Source of the DNA: Drosophila pseudoobscura
Taxonomy: Eukaryota > Arthropoda > Insecta > Diptera > Drosophilidae
Length of the DNA: 64,000 nt
Direction of reading: 5' to 3'
Assembly: GCF_009870125.1 (NCBI RefSeq)
Contig: NC_046681.1
Location: 19,543,001-19,607,000, forward strand
Every line of letters starts with the position of its first letter. The first letter of the stretch is position 1. The notes below the pieces were generated by a model. It was not told the origin of the DNA. It was given only the letters and a program-made list of their open reading frames with translations, and did not search any database. A program made the position numbers and the translations under genes. Below, in pieces: positions 24,501-35,449 of this stretch.

Positions 24501-25018
24501 AATTTCTAGAATTTCTCTATACAAAATATTGGGAAACAGGAAAAGGAGGTATTCGTTTTCTTTAAACAAAGCATTTGATGTATTTTCTTGGACTATTTGG
24601 ACTGCTAAGCCACACTGTGAGAGGGAGAGAGCATTTTCGATATTCTATTCAGAGATGTTTGAAGAGTTTAAGCCAAGAAACGGAAACCCCTTTCCGCCTA
24701 CGCCTCTGTGTGGGTGGGTGGGTCTACCTCTGTGGCAGTGGCATGGCTTGTACCTGCCACACGGACATAAAATTCATGCCGCAAAAGGTCATTGAAAATC
24801 GTTTATCGAAAACTAAAGTTTAATTACCAGAACACGCCCAATTTGCCACGCCCCCCCCGCATAAGCCTGTAGCAGTAGTACCCTCGACCCCCCCACCGAG
24901 AAAGGTTGCCTAATTGAGGGTTAACAATCTGAAAACTTATTGAACTACGAAGCAAGGACAACGCCCATCTCATCAATTATGCTGCTCAACGCAGGAGGAG
25001 AGTCCTCTGTGCTAAGGC
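21531..25018. other. noncoding stretch upstream of Or24a
   Basis: Contains a GT run at about 21868-21881, a CGTGCAT triplication near 21997-22016, AT-rich DNA at 22150-22560, CTAT/CTCT repeats at 23050-23085, a run of CAGGACCAATAC-type units at 23790-23830, and a CA/GA run at 24218-24240. Enhancers for the receptor gene could lie in the last few hundred bases. No gene is seen. Confidence 0.5.
24604..24629 (+). repeat. isolated copy of the AAGCCACACTG motif
   Basis: CTAAGCCACACTGTGAGAGG recurs here, 3 kb from the main array and about 490 bases upstream of the Or24a start codon. It differs from the array consensus by a G-to-T change after CACACTG. Confidence 0.7.
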
Positions 25019-25025
25019 TATAAAA
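25019..25025 (+). promoter_or_regulatory. TATA box of Or24a
   Basis: TATAAAA lies 65-71 bases before the Or24a start codon. Transcription is expected to begin about 25-32 bases downstream, near 25045-25055, leaving a leader of about 40 bases. An out-of-frame ATG at 25047 falls right at that expected start and may not be in the transcript. Confidence 0.6.
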
Positions 25026-25089
25026 GGCAGCAGGACGACCGGGATTATGAGCTGGAAAGTGCAGACGGAGAGCGGCAGTAGAGAGCGAG

Positions 25090-26900
25090 ATGTTACCTCG
25101 ATTCCTCACCTCGTCACTGGCCATGGAAAGGCACTATTTTCTGGTGCCAAAGTTTGCACTGTCGCTGATTGGATTCTACCCGGAACAGGAGCGCACTCTG
25201 GGCCTTCGTCTGTGGAGTTTCTTCAACTTTCTCATCCTGGCCTACGGCTGCTATGCGGAGGCCTACTACGGCATACACTACATATCCATTGACATAGCGA
25301 CGGCCCTGGACGCCCTCTGTCCAGTGGCCTCGAGCATTCTGTCCCTCCTGAAGATGGTCTGCATTTGGTATTACCGGGACGAGCTCAAGTCGTTGATTCA
25401 CAGGGTCAGAACCTTGACGGAAGCACAGCACTCGGAGCGGAAGCTGGCCTACAAGAAGCGGTTCTTTACGCTGGCCACCCGGCTGACGACAGTGCTCCTC
25501 TGCGCGGGGTTTTGCACGAGCACTTCCTACTCGGTGAGGCATTTGCTGGACAATGTGCTGAGACGAGCCCATGGCAAGGACTGGATCTACGAGACGCCCT
25601 TTAAAATGATGTGAGTGAAAGGTATGAGGGCTGTTTTCCCATCTCTCAGATAATGGGGCATCTATCAATGGCCTCCTGTCTGCCTCCTCTTGTGTTCGAC
25701 GGCCATTGATAACAGACTTCCTCGTAATTTGTAGAGATACTGGAAACAAGTGAGTTCCTGTGCGCTCATTAGGCATTTTTTTGTGAAAAGAAACCATCAC
25801 TCAATCCATTTCGATGGTAAAAAAGTAGTTTACTGAAGGCGCACATCCAGGATTCCCAGTTGAGGTCTCTAGACCCAAAAAAATTTACAAAAACTCAGGA
25901 TCGGGGATTGAAAGTTCGAGAGACTATGGCTCGTACACCCTGTTGGGGCTTGGAAGGCTCCTGTAGCTTATTTTTCTTAAATTTCTACTTTAATTTAGTC
26001 TTCCCTTCCCTTATCACAGCTTTCCAGATCCTCTCCTGCGTTTGCCGCTCTACCCCCTCACCTACATCCTAGTCCATTGGCATGGCTACATCACGGTCGT
26101 TTGCTTTGTGGGAGCCGATGGCTTCTTTCTCGGCTTCTGTCTGTATCTGACGGTGCTGCTGCTCTCCCTGCGCGATGATGTCAACGATCTGCTGGAGGTT
26201 TCCAACATAGAAGAGAGCCCCAACGAGGAGAATGAGGCCCGTATTGTGCGGGATATGGAAAGGCTGGTGGATCGTCACAATGAGGTGGCGGAACTCACGG
26301 AGCGACTGTCGGGCGTCATGGTGGAGATCACCCTGGGGCATTTTGTCACCTCTAGCCTTATTATAGGAACCAGTGTGGTGGATATGCTGTTGGTGGGTTG
26401 GATTATATCGATCTGTATAGATTGGTGTATCTTTTAAGAGTTCTCTTCTTTCTTTTTGTAGTTTTCTGGCGTTGGCATCATCGTTTATTTGGTGTACACC
26501 TGTGCTGTGGGCACTGAAATCTATCTGTATTGCCTGGGAGGGACGCACATCATGGAAGCGGTGCTTATGGTCTCAGATTTCTGTCTCCGAGGAACCTTCT
26601 TTAAGAGATCTTTCGTTTCTATCTTCCATTTAGTGCTCGGATCTGGCTCGTTCTACGTTCGCCAGTCACTGGTATGGCCACAGTGTAGGCGTCCAGAAGA
26701 TGGCTCTCCTGATGGTGGCCCGCGCCCAAAGGGTCCTCACCATCAAGATTCCTTTCTTCTCCCCATCGCTGGAGACTCTTACGTCGGTGGGTGATCTTTA
26801 GTGCCCTGTAATTGGGTCCCTTTTAAAGGTCTTTCTTTGTCTGTAGATTCTACGCTTCACTGGTTCTTTGATTGCTTTGGCCACGTCCGTGATTAGATAG
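25090..26900 (+). CDS. odorant receptor Or24a, five exons
   Basis: Seven-transmembrane insect odorant receptor (7tm_6), the ligand-binding subunit that pairs with Orco in olfactory neuron dendrites as a cation channel. Exons: 25090-25610, 26020-26392, 26462-26560, 26634-26786 and 26847-26900. All introns are GT-AG, 409, 69, 73 and 60 nt; the first interrupts codon 174 and the others fall between codons. The joined product has 399 residues, close to my recollection of about 398 for D. melanogaster Or24a. Distinctive matches to that protein from memory include ALSLIGFYPEQ, YGCYAEAYYGIHYI, HGKDWIYETPFKM, VHWHGYITVVCFVGADGFF and RAQRVLTIKIPFFSP. Hydrophobic segments fall near residues 38-60, 70-92, 130-150, 185-215, 265-290, 297-320 and 375-395. 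No stop or frameshift interrupts it, so it looks functional. The first intron is unusually long beside the other three. The long antisense frame over exon 1 is a shadow. Confidence 0.93.
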
Positions 26901-26940
26901 AGGATACTCGGGAACTCTTACGTTTTGGAGATTAAAGATA

Positions 26941-26946
26941 AATAAA
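26941..26946 (+). terminator. poly(A) signal of Or24a
   Basis: AATAAA lies 41 bases after the Or24a stop codon and fits a short 3' untranslated region. Confidence 0.7.
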
Positions 26947-28487
26947 ACGAATTGGAATTGTTTTTGGAGGATTAATCAATGAAATTTCTTAGAGTTTTCC
27001 TAGCCCTCTTCCAGTGCGACTTAGCAGTGAGAATAGGCTCTAAAATATTACCGAATTTCGATCAGTTTCGAATGGCTTGCGTTGCAGAAATCGCTATGCC
27101 CTACCCTTATCATTTCCCTTCTTTTCCGTTCACTCTCTTGAAACTCATTTCCTTTTGTAATATTTCTTTCAGCTTCAGCTTCTGTTCTGCTCTCCTTGTG
27201 TCTCTTCATCGTCTGTGCGTTAATTCGTGTTTCGGTTTACTTTTCATTTTTGCTGGCTCTGCCATGCTGCCACGCTGCCACTCTGCCTCGAATGACCCTC
27301 TGATTGTTGTTCTGGATGTTGTCGAATTAAAGCTGCAATGTTGTTTAACATCTCTTCCCCCGCCGACCCCCGGCGAGCCCCTCTTTCAGCTTGCTGCTCC
27401 TTTCTCTCTGGCAAATTGGTTTCTTTACCGGTCCTCATTGCAGAGTCCTCTCGGAATTGCACAGCTCTCTGGGGGGAAAACCTTGCTCTGCTTTCCCACA
27501 CTTTTCCCGCACTGCACGGCTCTGCACTCTTTGGCACTTTCCCCTTGGCCATTCCACTTGGCCATTTTCAGGCTGCAGTTGTGCTTACAGTTCATTTCCA
27601 TGCTCTCGCACTTGTAGTCCCACTGCCACACCCACCCACACCCACACCCACACGCACACGCACACACCTTAATGACATCCGGACGGGGTGGAGTGTACAC
27701 TGAACAAAATGGGTACAAAATGTGGTTGAAATCAATGAAGGAGAGTGATCCAGATCCACCAGATTCCCAACTCTGATTGCCACCGGATCATTATTATAGC
27801 CAAAGGGGAACTCTCCTTGGTTTCCCCTCTTCCAGTGTGGCTTATTACGCCTGCGTTACTTCTATGGAAGCTGTCAGACTCAATCTTTCGTAGTTTTTCC
27901 CAAGTGGACGGTTCCGGGGATACATCATATCCGTCGGGGGCCTTCCCTCCCACTCTTTTTTCTGGGACTCCCTCTCAAAGACAACCTCTTCAATGATGTT
28001 GATGTTCTGTGTGTGTGTGTTTTGGGGTTCTTCTGGGTTTTTCCCATTGTTCATGCACCAAATTCTTGCCATACTTTTTTTCTTTCTTTTCTTTTCTCTT
28101 GCTCTTATTTCTGCTTAATGTTGTAGTCCTTGAAATCCTTTACACGCACATGAATGAGCCTATCTACTGTCTCTCTCCCTCCCTCTCTCTCTTTGGCTGT
28201 CCCTGTCTCTGCGTCTGTCTCTTTCCTTCCTTATTACTGTTTGTCCGTCTGTCTTTTGTTTCTTTTGCCATTTGTTTGTTTGTTTTTCGCTGGCGCCTTC
28301 TTTTGTCAAAAGTGCTTTTGCTTGTAATGTGTTCGACGTCAGAACCGAACCGAACCGAGACGAGACGCTACGAGTGGAGTGGAGACGACCCCTTTCCCTA
28401 TCACCACCCACCTTTCTCACACTAAGGGGATAACCTCAGGAGGAGCCTCCTACTTTTTGCTCCTGCGACAGCCCTTTAGTTTGTTGT
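26947..28487. other. noncoding stretch downstream of Or24a
   Basis: A 212-codon frame (26979-27617) is Leu/Ser/Phe/Cys-rich because the strand is pyrimidine-rich. It has no domain I recognise and starts just after the Or24a poly(A) signal, so I do not call it. Also present: CCACAC/CGCACA repeats at 27628-27668, a GT run at 28008-28021, and CT-rich DNA at 28160-28250. Confidence 0.5.
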
Positions 28488-28570
28488 CTACCCTGTACTT
28501 GCTCAGGTAGGGTGTTGCATGCAACAGAAGGAGTCAATCTTGATCGATCTTCACTACTATGTTACTGGAA
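28488..28570 (+). mobile_element. DINE-1/INE-1-like relic
   Basis: TACCCTGTACTTGCTCAG then GTAGGGTGTTGCATGCAACA, AGAAGGAG and TCTTGATCGATC follow the order at the head of DINE-1 as I remember it (TACCC..ACTC..AGGGTA, GTAACAGGCAGAAGGA, TTCTTGATCAG). It is a short fragment without a clear end. Confidence 0.45.
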
Positions 28571-28719
28571 TAGTTTTCCACAGCAGATGCTGCGGATCGA
28601 TACTTCAATTAGCATAGCTTCAATTAATTTTTCCCATCCCTGATCTAGGAAAGTACTTCTTGGTTTGTTTGGTATTTGTTTTTCTTGATTTTGTCTAATT
28701 TTTCCAATGTGTTCTAATG

Positions 28720-29215
28720 TTCGAATGTATTTTGTAGGTATTTCATCTAGTACCTTTCTGGTATTTCATTTTGCATATTTCGGTATTTTTCTAGTATTTT
28801 CGGGTTTGTATAGTATTTTTTTGTAATATTCTAGTATTTTTCGGAATGTCGTATTTTCGGTATTTGTAAAGATTTTTTGGAATTTTTCGGAATTGTTTTT
28901 AGTATTTTTCGACATTTTCTAGTATTTTAAAGTGTTTTTTTCGGTTTTTAGTATTTTTCGGTATTTTCTAGTATTTTCGACATTTTCTAGTATTTTCGTT
29001 ATTTTCTAGTACTTTTGGAATTTAGTAGTTTCGGTATTTTTCTTGTATTCTTTTAATTTTTATAGTATTTTTGGTATATTCTAGTATATTTCAGTATTTT
29101 TAGTGGAAATATATTTTGAATTATTCTCTGGCATTATTTTTATAATTATTCTGGTTCCATTTTAAGTATTTCGGCTGTATTTTCTGGTATTTTGTCTGGT
29201 ATTTTTCGAACAACC
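28720..29215. repeat. degenerate TAGTATTTTCGG array, copy B (inverted)
   Basis: The words TAGTATTTTC, CGGTATTTT and TTTTCTAG recur every 10-20 bases over about 500 bases. This is the reverse complement of the vocabulary at 11110-11640, 36060-36330 and 37855-38145. The densest part is 28890-29050, where a ~20-base unit of the type TAGTATTTTC plus CGACATTTTC is nearly tandem. No reading frame. Confidence 0.8.
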
Positions 29216-30604
29216 TTCAAAGAATAGTTCTGATACAAAAGTATCTCAAACTAAACAAATTTCCATATTTAGCTATTTTTCCCAGGCCTTGGACATTACT
29301 TATTGAAGATTACTCGTTTTCGAGAACAGTTGTCTGAATAATGGGTATGTGGTAGCTCTGTAATCCTTTTAGTCTTTTTCTTTTCGCCCTATTTTAGAGG
29401 TTCTCCTCTCTGTTCATTTGGCCTTTTCTTCTGCTCCTGTTGCTGCTGCTGCTGCTGCTTCTGCTTGTGCTTGTTGCTTTTTGCTTGTTATTTTTATTTC
29501 GTTTCCATTCAGTCAGAGCTCAGAACTGGTTTCCTGCCGCTCCAACCCTGGCCCACAAACCCAAACCGTCACCCACAAATGTACCGCCCAAAAACCCTCT
29601 CTTATGGTCCTTGTTAATGTTGTTCGTTTTCACATTTTTATGTGCATTTTGTGTGTGAGTATGGGTACGGGTGTGGGTGTGTGTGTGTTTGTGTGTGTGT
29701 GTGTGGGCCATACATCCGCATTTGCTACGCAATTTTTGCACTCAAGTTTACCTACTTTTTATGGTAAACACCCAAGGTTGCTTGTTTATTCTAGCAAAAA
29801 TGTATTTAGGTGAAGCTTAACTACATGTGAATGTGAATGTGGGCTGTGGATGAGTACGAATGAGTGTGAGTGCGAGTGTGGGCACTGTTTGGAGAGCGGG
29901 TAAGCCGGGTAAGCAGTGAGGTTAAGTGAGGTTCTCTCGTTCGGTTTGGGAGTGCCGGAGAGCCCGGGGGTCACACACACAACAGCATTACTCCAAACAA
30001 CCAAAAAAAAAATTAAAAAACAAGCAGAAAGAACCGAAAGTTAAATAAATACTTCAACGTTTGTTGTGGGCGGAATTCCCGCCGTCCCGAAATTATAGTT
30101 TCTTTTTTAGCGGTATTTCAATAATAATATTTTCTTAATAAAATAAATATTAATTAATCGACGGTAAAAATAACTCGTTAAATATATAATTTATTCATTT
30201 GAATGGAATATAAATACTCAAACACGGATGTACATAGTACTATATTAAGGTCTGAAGGCCCTTCTTTTTTTTTTATCAAAATATTATCATCAAATAAATG
30301 TTTGCAGCTTATTTTTCGCATTTTAGCATTTAAAAAGACAGGAATCGTAAATATTGAATTTTTATATTTATTTCTGTAAACAAAAAAATCATACCCGTAG
30401 AAATTTTCAATTTTAAGCACATTTTTCGGTGATAATATATATTTTTATTAATTACAAAAAAATTCAATCTCAAATATAATGATTAATTAATGAGTTATTT
30501 TTTGCTGAAAAATAATTATTATAGAATTATCAATGAAAAATATTCAAAAAAAATTAAAAATTTTATTTTTTTGATTTTTTGAATTACTATAAATAATGTT
30601 AATT
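29216..30604. other. noncoding stretch between array B and the CUB gene
   Basis: Includes a CTG-type run at 29442-29466, a GT-rich run at 29660-29706 and GTGAGTGCGAGTGTG-type DNA at 29826-29880. From about 30085 the sequence turns sharply AT-rich up to the CUB gene. No gene seen; the 3' untranslated region of the CUB gene should lie just below 30605. Confidence 0.5.
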
Positions 30605-31130
30605 TTATTTGACTCCTTTATTAGAAACTGTGCACGCAAATTTGCCCGTTTTATTGCCATTGGAGGTGAATTCGACGTACATTTGCGCATATTTTTTTGG
30701 ATCCAAAATTGTTTCGGTGAATTCCCTTTTTCCGCAGTAAACGCGAGTGCTTTTGGGGTTTTCAACTGAATCCACGAAGGTGATCACAACCATTCGGTGA
30801 TTGATGCAGCCCTTTTTCTAAAATTATTAAATATTAAAATAATAGTTAATAATTAAAAGTAGTCCAACTGTTGTCTCAGGCACTCACATCCTTTGGTATG
30901 TCGATGTTGCACTTTAGTTCCAGCTGGTTATTAGCCCAATTGGTTGCTGCTTTGAGCTTGCAATTGGTTTCGGGTTGGTATTGGGCGGGATAATTGGGAC
31001 TTCTAAAATAAAACGAAGCTCCCAAATCAATCGACTGCTCAAAGTTACAGTCCTCATTCCACTGGATCTCGCCTCTGGCCAGCAAGATGGGAAGCAACAA
31101 AAAACTCAGGATCTCGAAGGTGATGTGCAT
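30605..31130 (-). CDS. small secreted CUB-domain protein, two exons
   Basis: Exon 1 is 31130-30888 and exon 2 is 30817-30605, joined across a 70-nt GT-AG intron that lies between codons. The product has 151 residues: a signal peptide (about 1-20, LLLPILLARG ending), then one domain. Six cysteines are at 28, 57, 74, 85, 109 and 143. The motif FRSPNYPAQYQPETNC (42-57) is the hallmark SPNYP...C of CUB domains, and VYCG (107-110) is the usual second-half cysteine. Its closest family resemblance is to the amino-terminal CUB module of insect secreted serine proteases, but no protease domain follows: the frame stops at TAA, which overlaps an AATAAA poly(A) signal. It is presumably extracellular; short secreted CUB proteins in flies can act in haemolymph or seminal fluid, but nothing here tells which. 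The base composition around it is very AT-rich. Confidence 0.8.
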
Positions 31131-31194
31131 TTTGCTCAGAACTTGTCGCCGTCAGAGTCAGCACTCAAATGGCCAAGGGCCGTGGCCTGCATAT

Positions 31195-31201
31195 GCCTAT
31201 A
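31195..31201 (-). promoter_or_regulatory. weak TATA-like box of the CUB gene
   Basis: TATAGGC, about 65-71 bases upstream of the start codon, is the only TATA-like word in a suitable position. It is not a strong match. Confidence 0.3.
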
Positions 31202-31379
31202 GTGGAATCAAAGCCAAATCAATGAAGCCAGATAATGAAAAACCTGTCTTTTAGAATTGCCAATTATTCTGTATAAACTTGATTATGCCTAAACCAGTTA
31301 GCCCTTCGACTGAGACGAGTTTGCAACTACACAAAGGATCTGATACAGGTTGGATTTAGTATATACATAATGTAAGAAG

Positions 31380-32075
31380 GAACAACAGATGAGAAGCAAC
31401 GGCAGAAGGGGAACACAGCAGAGAGGAGAATCGCAGCGCTCAGAGCAGACCTAAGCGGAGATCGAGCCGTGAAGTTTCAAATACTTGTTCTTACATTTAC
31501 CAGCCTACCGCGATTTAGTTTTATTGTCAATCCACTGAGCTTAGGACAGACAGCTGTATCCCATAGGCACTGCCGCGATGGTTTTTACCCCTAACCAGGG
31601 CCATATTGGCCTATGTGTGGCCCCGCTAAGGGTCGTCTGGGTTAACCTTTCCTAACCTAACCTACTGAGCTTTTTCAACAGCGTAATGTTTGCTTTAATT
31701 AGGTTTATTCGGATAGGTCGAATAGTAATAAAGCGATAGCGACGAGTAAGTGGATAAATTCCAGACAGAGACTTCTTGAAAACGCAGGGCTCTACCAGAT
31801 TGAAGATCAATTATGCCAAGTGCGAGAAGTCAGTGCTAGATCAAAACTAAATTCAAAGGAAGGCGGGCGAATTGTACTCGCTCTAATTTAAGCGAGGCTT
31901 CGACTAGAGCACGACAGAAACGAGAGCACAACAGATCGAGACAGCGAGAGCGCGAGACAACGAGAGCGAAAGTAAAGAAAAGAAGGAAAGGCGCGAGCTG
32001 AAGACAAGGGAAAAGGGCTTCATAGGCTGCTGTCGTATGTATATACTCGTTTAAGTGGTACAGTGGGCACTGCAA
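31380..32075. mobile_element. possible decayed retroelement segment
   Basis: Texture differs from neighbours: A/G-rich with repeated GAGAGC/GCGAGA words (for example 31915-31975), a GCGGAGATCGAGCCGTGAAG stretch at 31454-31473 and AATAAAGCG at 31728, which is reminiscent of long terminal repeats and leaders of fly retroviral-like elements. No long frame, no paired repeat and no target duplication could be found, so this rests on texture only. Confidence 0.25.
31560..31666 (-). repeat. short dispersed element with GGTTAGGTTAGG start
   Basis: Read on the minus strand it begins with TAGGTTAGGTTAGGAAAGG, continues GTTAACCCAGACGACCCTTA and GGCCACACATAGGCC, then a GCGGCAGTGCC block. I associate this kind of GGTTAGGTTAGG-headed segment with short dispersed repeats in higher flies, but cannot name a family. 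Confidence 0.35.
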
Positions 32076-33610
32076 ATGACGAACAATAAGAGGGTCTTAC
32101 TCCACTGGTGCACCTTTGACTATAATCTATGGAATATTGGCAAATATCAGGCTGCGTTACCCAAAAATTCTCCCGAATTCACTTTCTTCTTACGATTTCC
32201 ACTGCGGTAGAAAATCTACATGTAAATATACAAATTCCAGGCCTTTTTTCTCTGGGTGTATCTTCATAAAAGGTATCTGAAAGTGCTTCTTGTGGGCTGC
32301 TGTTGGTTCTCCTCCCACCACTGTTTTTTTTGCGGCCCCTGCTTTTGCCCCTGCCTCTGTTTGTTGTTGTTGCTGTTGTCCACGAGAGCGAAATAATTTT
32401 AAATGTAATTTTTACCTACACGACTAATTAAATTTCGCATTTTATGCGCGCGAAGGGCCAAGTGAAATGTACATAAAACGGAGGACCCACAGCTAGAGCC
32501 GGAGCCGGAGTCGGAGCCGGTGACGGAGCCGATGACGGAGCGACGGAGCTGGAGCCTCGTGGCGAACGAATTACCAAAAACAAACACGACCCTAACTGTA
32601 AAATGGTGACCCCAACAAGCGGGAGACGAGCATACAGCATGTCAGTGCCCCCCCCTCCCCGTCCCTACACTAGGGGGAGGGAGGGGTCTGGGAATGCGCC
32701 AGCGTCGCCACATGAGTGAAATTTTAAGCAGGCGCCAAAGTCTTTGGGCCATTTTCCTTCTATAAAACAGAACAAGACACGTTCGGACAGAGAGGGAGAG
32801 GGACAAGGAGAGAGAGAGAGAGAGGTATCGGATCCATTAAAATTCCGTTGGGGCATTGCTAAATAAATCCACTTGCAAGTGGTATAAAACAGGCCCCCAA
32901 AAACAACAACAACAAAGGGCAACCCCCAAAGAAAATGGCAAAGAAATCGAACGAAAAAAAGTCGTCATCGTCAGCGGGTTTCGTTGTTGTTGTCTCTCTC
33001 TCTCTCCCTTTGGCGTCAAATGCCAAACGCATGTGATTCCTGCAGTCAGCGGAGTCCTAGGGAAATGTGGCAAAAACAACAGCCAGTAAAAGAGATATAG
33101 ATTAATGGGTGGGGGCTACGACTAGAAGATACCCTAGACGATCTTAAGAAATGCAGATTGAGAGAATTCTTGGGGCATTAAATGGAGGGAGTAGAGCGGA
33201 AGATGTATCTTGGGTATCTGCTATCCAAATGTGCTTTAGATTGAACGATAATGTCTTTGTATATATCTCCACCAAATGTAGACACTCTCCCCTTTAGAAT
33301 GGCCTCAATAATGGAAAGAGATCTCCACAGAAAGATCTCTATAGATCTGATGATTCCCTCTCTCTGTTCTTCCATCCAGCATCCCTTTGAGGGCCATCTA
33401 AATCCAGGGTATCAGCAGGCAAACACCCACGCCGTAAAGCCGAGGCCGAAGCGCTTTGCCGTCGTCCTTGTGATATGTGAAATGGCAAACAAATATTTTT
33501 TTGATGTACGGCCTAAAAGTATGCATTGAAATTCAACACGCGGCACAACAAAACACAAACGTTGCTGCCCCGAGTACCCCCGTACCCGTACTCGTACTCG
33601 TATTGATTGT

Positions 33611-33652
33611 GGCAGGGGCAGGGGCAGGGGCGGGGGCGGGGGCGGGGGCTGG
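33611..33652 (+). repeat. (GGGGCA/GGGGCG)n, strong quadruplex motif
   Basis: Seven consecutive G4-G5 runs separated by single CA, C or CT spacers. A shorter GGGGGC array lies at 33832-33855. Both fit the G-quadruplex pattern on the plus strand. Confidence 0.85.
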
Positions 33653-35421
33653 GATGGTGCTTTAGCGGCATGTGGTATTTGAAATGTTGTAAAGCAATCG
33701 CTTGAAATTAGCACAAGATCTTTGTTGTTTAAAGCGCGACTCAAGAGACACGCGGCACCAAAAAACGAGTATCCAGAGTGGCAGGAAATTACACGAAAAG
33801 CGAGACATGTGGCAGGAATAAGTTGTGAAGGTGGGGGCGGGGGCGGGGGCGGTGGCTGGGGCACGAGGAAGTCAAGTGAATTGAAATGGTAATGATACAT
33901 GACAATGTTGCTCCCGCGAAGAGATAGGGCGAAATGGAGACAGACAATCGCATCGCTTCGCTTTTGATGTGGAGTCGGAATGTGGGGGACGTACGAGGGG
34001 GCGGAGGGGTGATGCCTGGGACAAGTGCCGTGTGCTCCTGTCCCTACGTTTGAATTTGTGCTTAGAATTCCATTCGAATTGGAGGTGCTTTAACAGATGT
34101 CATAAGATAAACGTGCGGCGTTCTGTGGGTTTCGGCTTCAATTTTGTTTAAAGTTGGGCAAAAGTGTGGAGGTAATAAAGTAGGCGATTTATAGGGAAAT
34201 AAGTTATATTATTTTTATAAATTTATCTTGCATCATTATTCAATAGTTTACATGCGATTATGAGGCACTTTTCTCATTGTTTGTGATATTTTTTTGTTTA
34301 AAATGTGGTCTTTAAAGCTAAAACTACGAAAAAAATCTTGAATTTATTCCTTTGTTTAAGTATTTTTGACATAAATTTGAGTCTTTAATGGAGTTAATTG
34401 TTCAGCCATGGAAATTATTTCTCATAACTAGTTATTCTTTTTTACTTTTTCCTTCAGATTTCTATAGTCTCCAAAAATTTATAATACGTTTTGCTTTGAC
34501 ATGAATATAAAATGCCATAATTCGTATTTTTGGTACACATTTCTTTCTATTACCTTCTTTTTCCTTGTCCACATTTTCGCCATACAAATAATCATGAATT
34601 TCTATAAATTATCACCATTTCAGCAGGCCCTTTCTTCACACTTTTTCCCCATTTCCATTGACTCTTAACCTTGAAACAAACCCACAGCCATGCTTAGCCT
34701 TATTGGGGCTTGCCATCTTTTATCTGCTTATGGGAGGTTTTTCCTCTTAAACGTTTACTGTGTTTTTATCACGCATACGCCCAGTTGAGCGCCTAAAAGA
34801 CTGAGTCGCAATTAGAGACAACAGCCAGAGAGGGAGTCCCCCCCCCTCCCATGTGTCTGCCCCCGCCCACTTGCTCTCCCCTCATTTTCCTGTCCATCGC
34901 TGGCTGTGTTTTCCTCCAGCAGCGGCAGCACCAGCAGCACATAATCTGCATACAAATGCGTTGATTTGCCTAATCGACGCCTATTTGTTTGGACCAAAAA
35001 GAGAGCACAAAAAACGAGGAAGGAAAACCCACCAGCAGGAGAATATTCTGTCTGCCTCGAAAAGTTGTACGCCCCAAAAAGTGGGAGGAACTTTCGAGGG
35101 GGGGTGGGCGGCGTTGCGCCGAGGCGGTAAAGTAAACCGACGTTTAATTTTTTGAAGCGTGTTGCACGCATTAAAATTAAAAGGAGAGGCAGGCAGGCAG
35201 GCACACGCCCCCACACATCCCCTCCTTCGAGCCAGTGGCACTTCCGTTTGGAGCCACGTACGTGATGCTTGGAGCATCAAAAACTGGCAATTGGTGGGGG
35301 GGGGCGAAGGGGAACGGGAATGGGCACGGAACAGAACGTTGCCTTTGACTATGTTTTGCATTTGCATGCAAATGTTTTTTCATTGGCATTTTCACTTTTC
35401 GTGAGAGCGGAAAGCCACGCC

Positions 35422-35449
35422 CACACACACACACACACACACACACACA
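35422..35449. repeat. (CA)n microsatellite
   Basis: Uninterrupted CA run of 14 units. Confidence 0.95.

Noticed and set aside
25047..25292. Upstream ATG as an alternative Or24a start
   Set aside because: It is out of frame with the receptor and lies about where transcription should begin from the TATA box.
25114..25800. 228-codon minus-strand open frame
   Set aside because: Antisense shadow over Or24a exon 1 that continues into intron 1.
26979..27617. 212-codon plus-strand frame just after Or24a
   Set aside because: Leu/Ser/Phe/Cys-rich composition comes from pyrimidine-rich DNA. No domain or family resemblance is visible.
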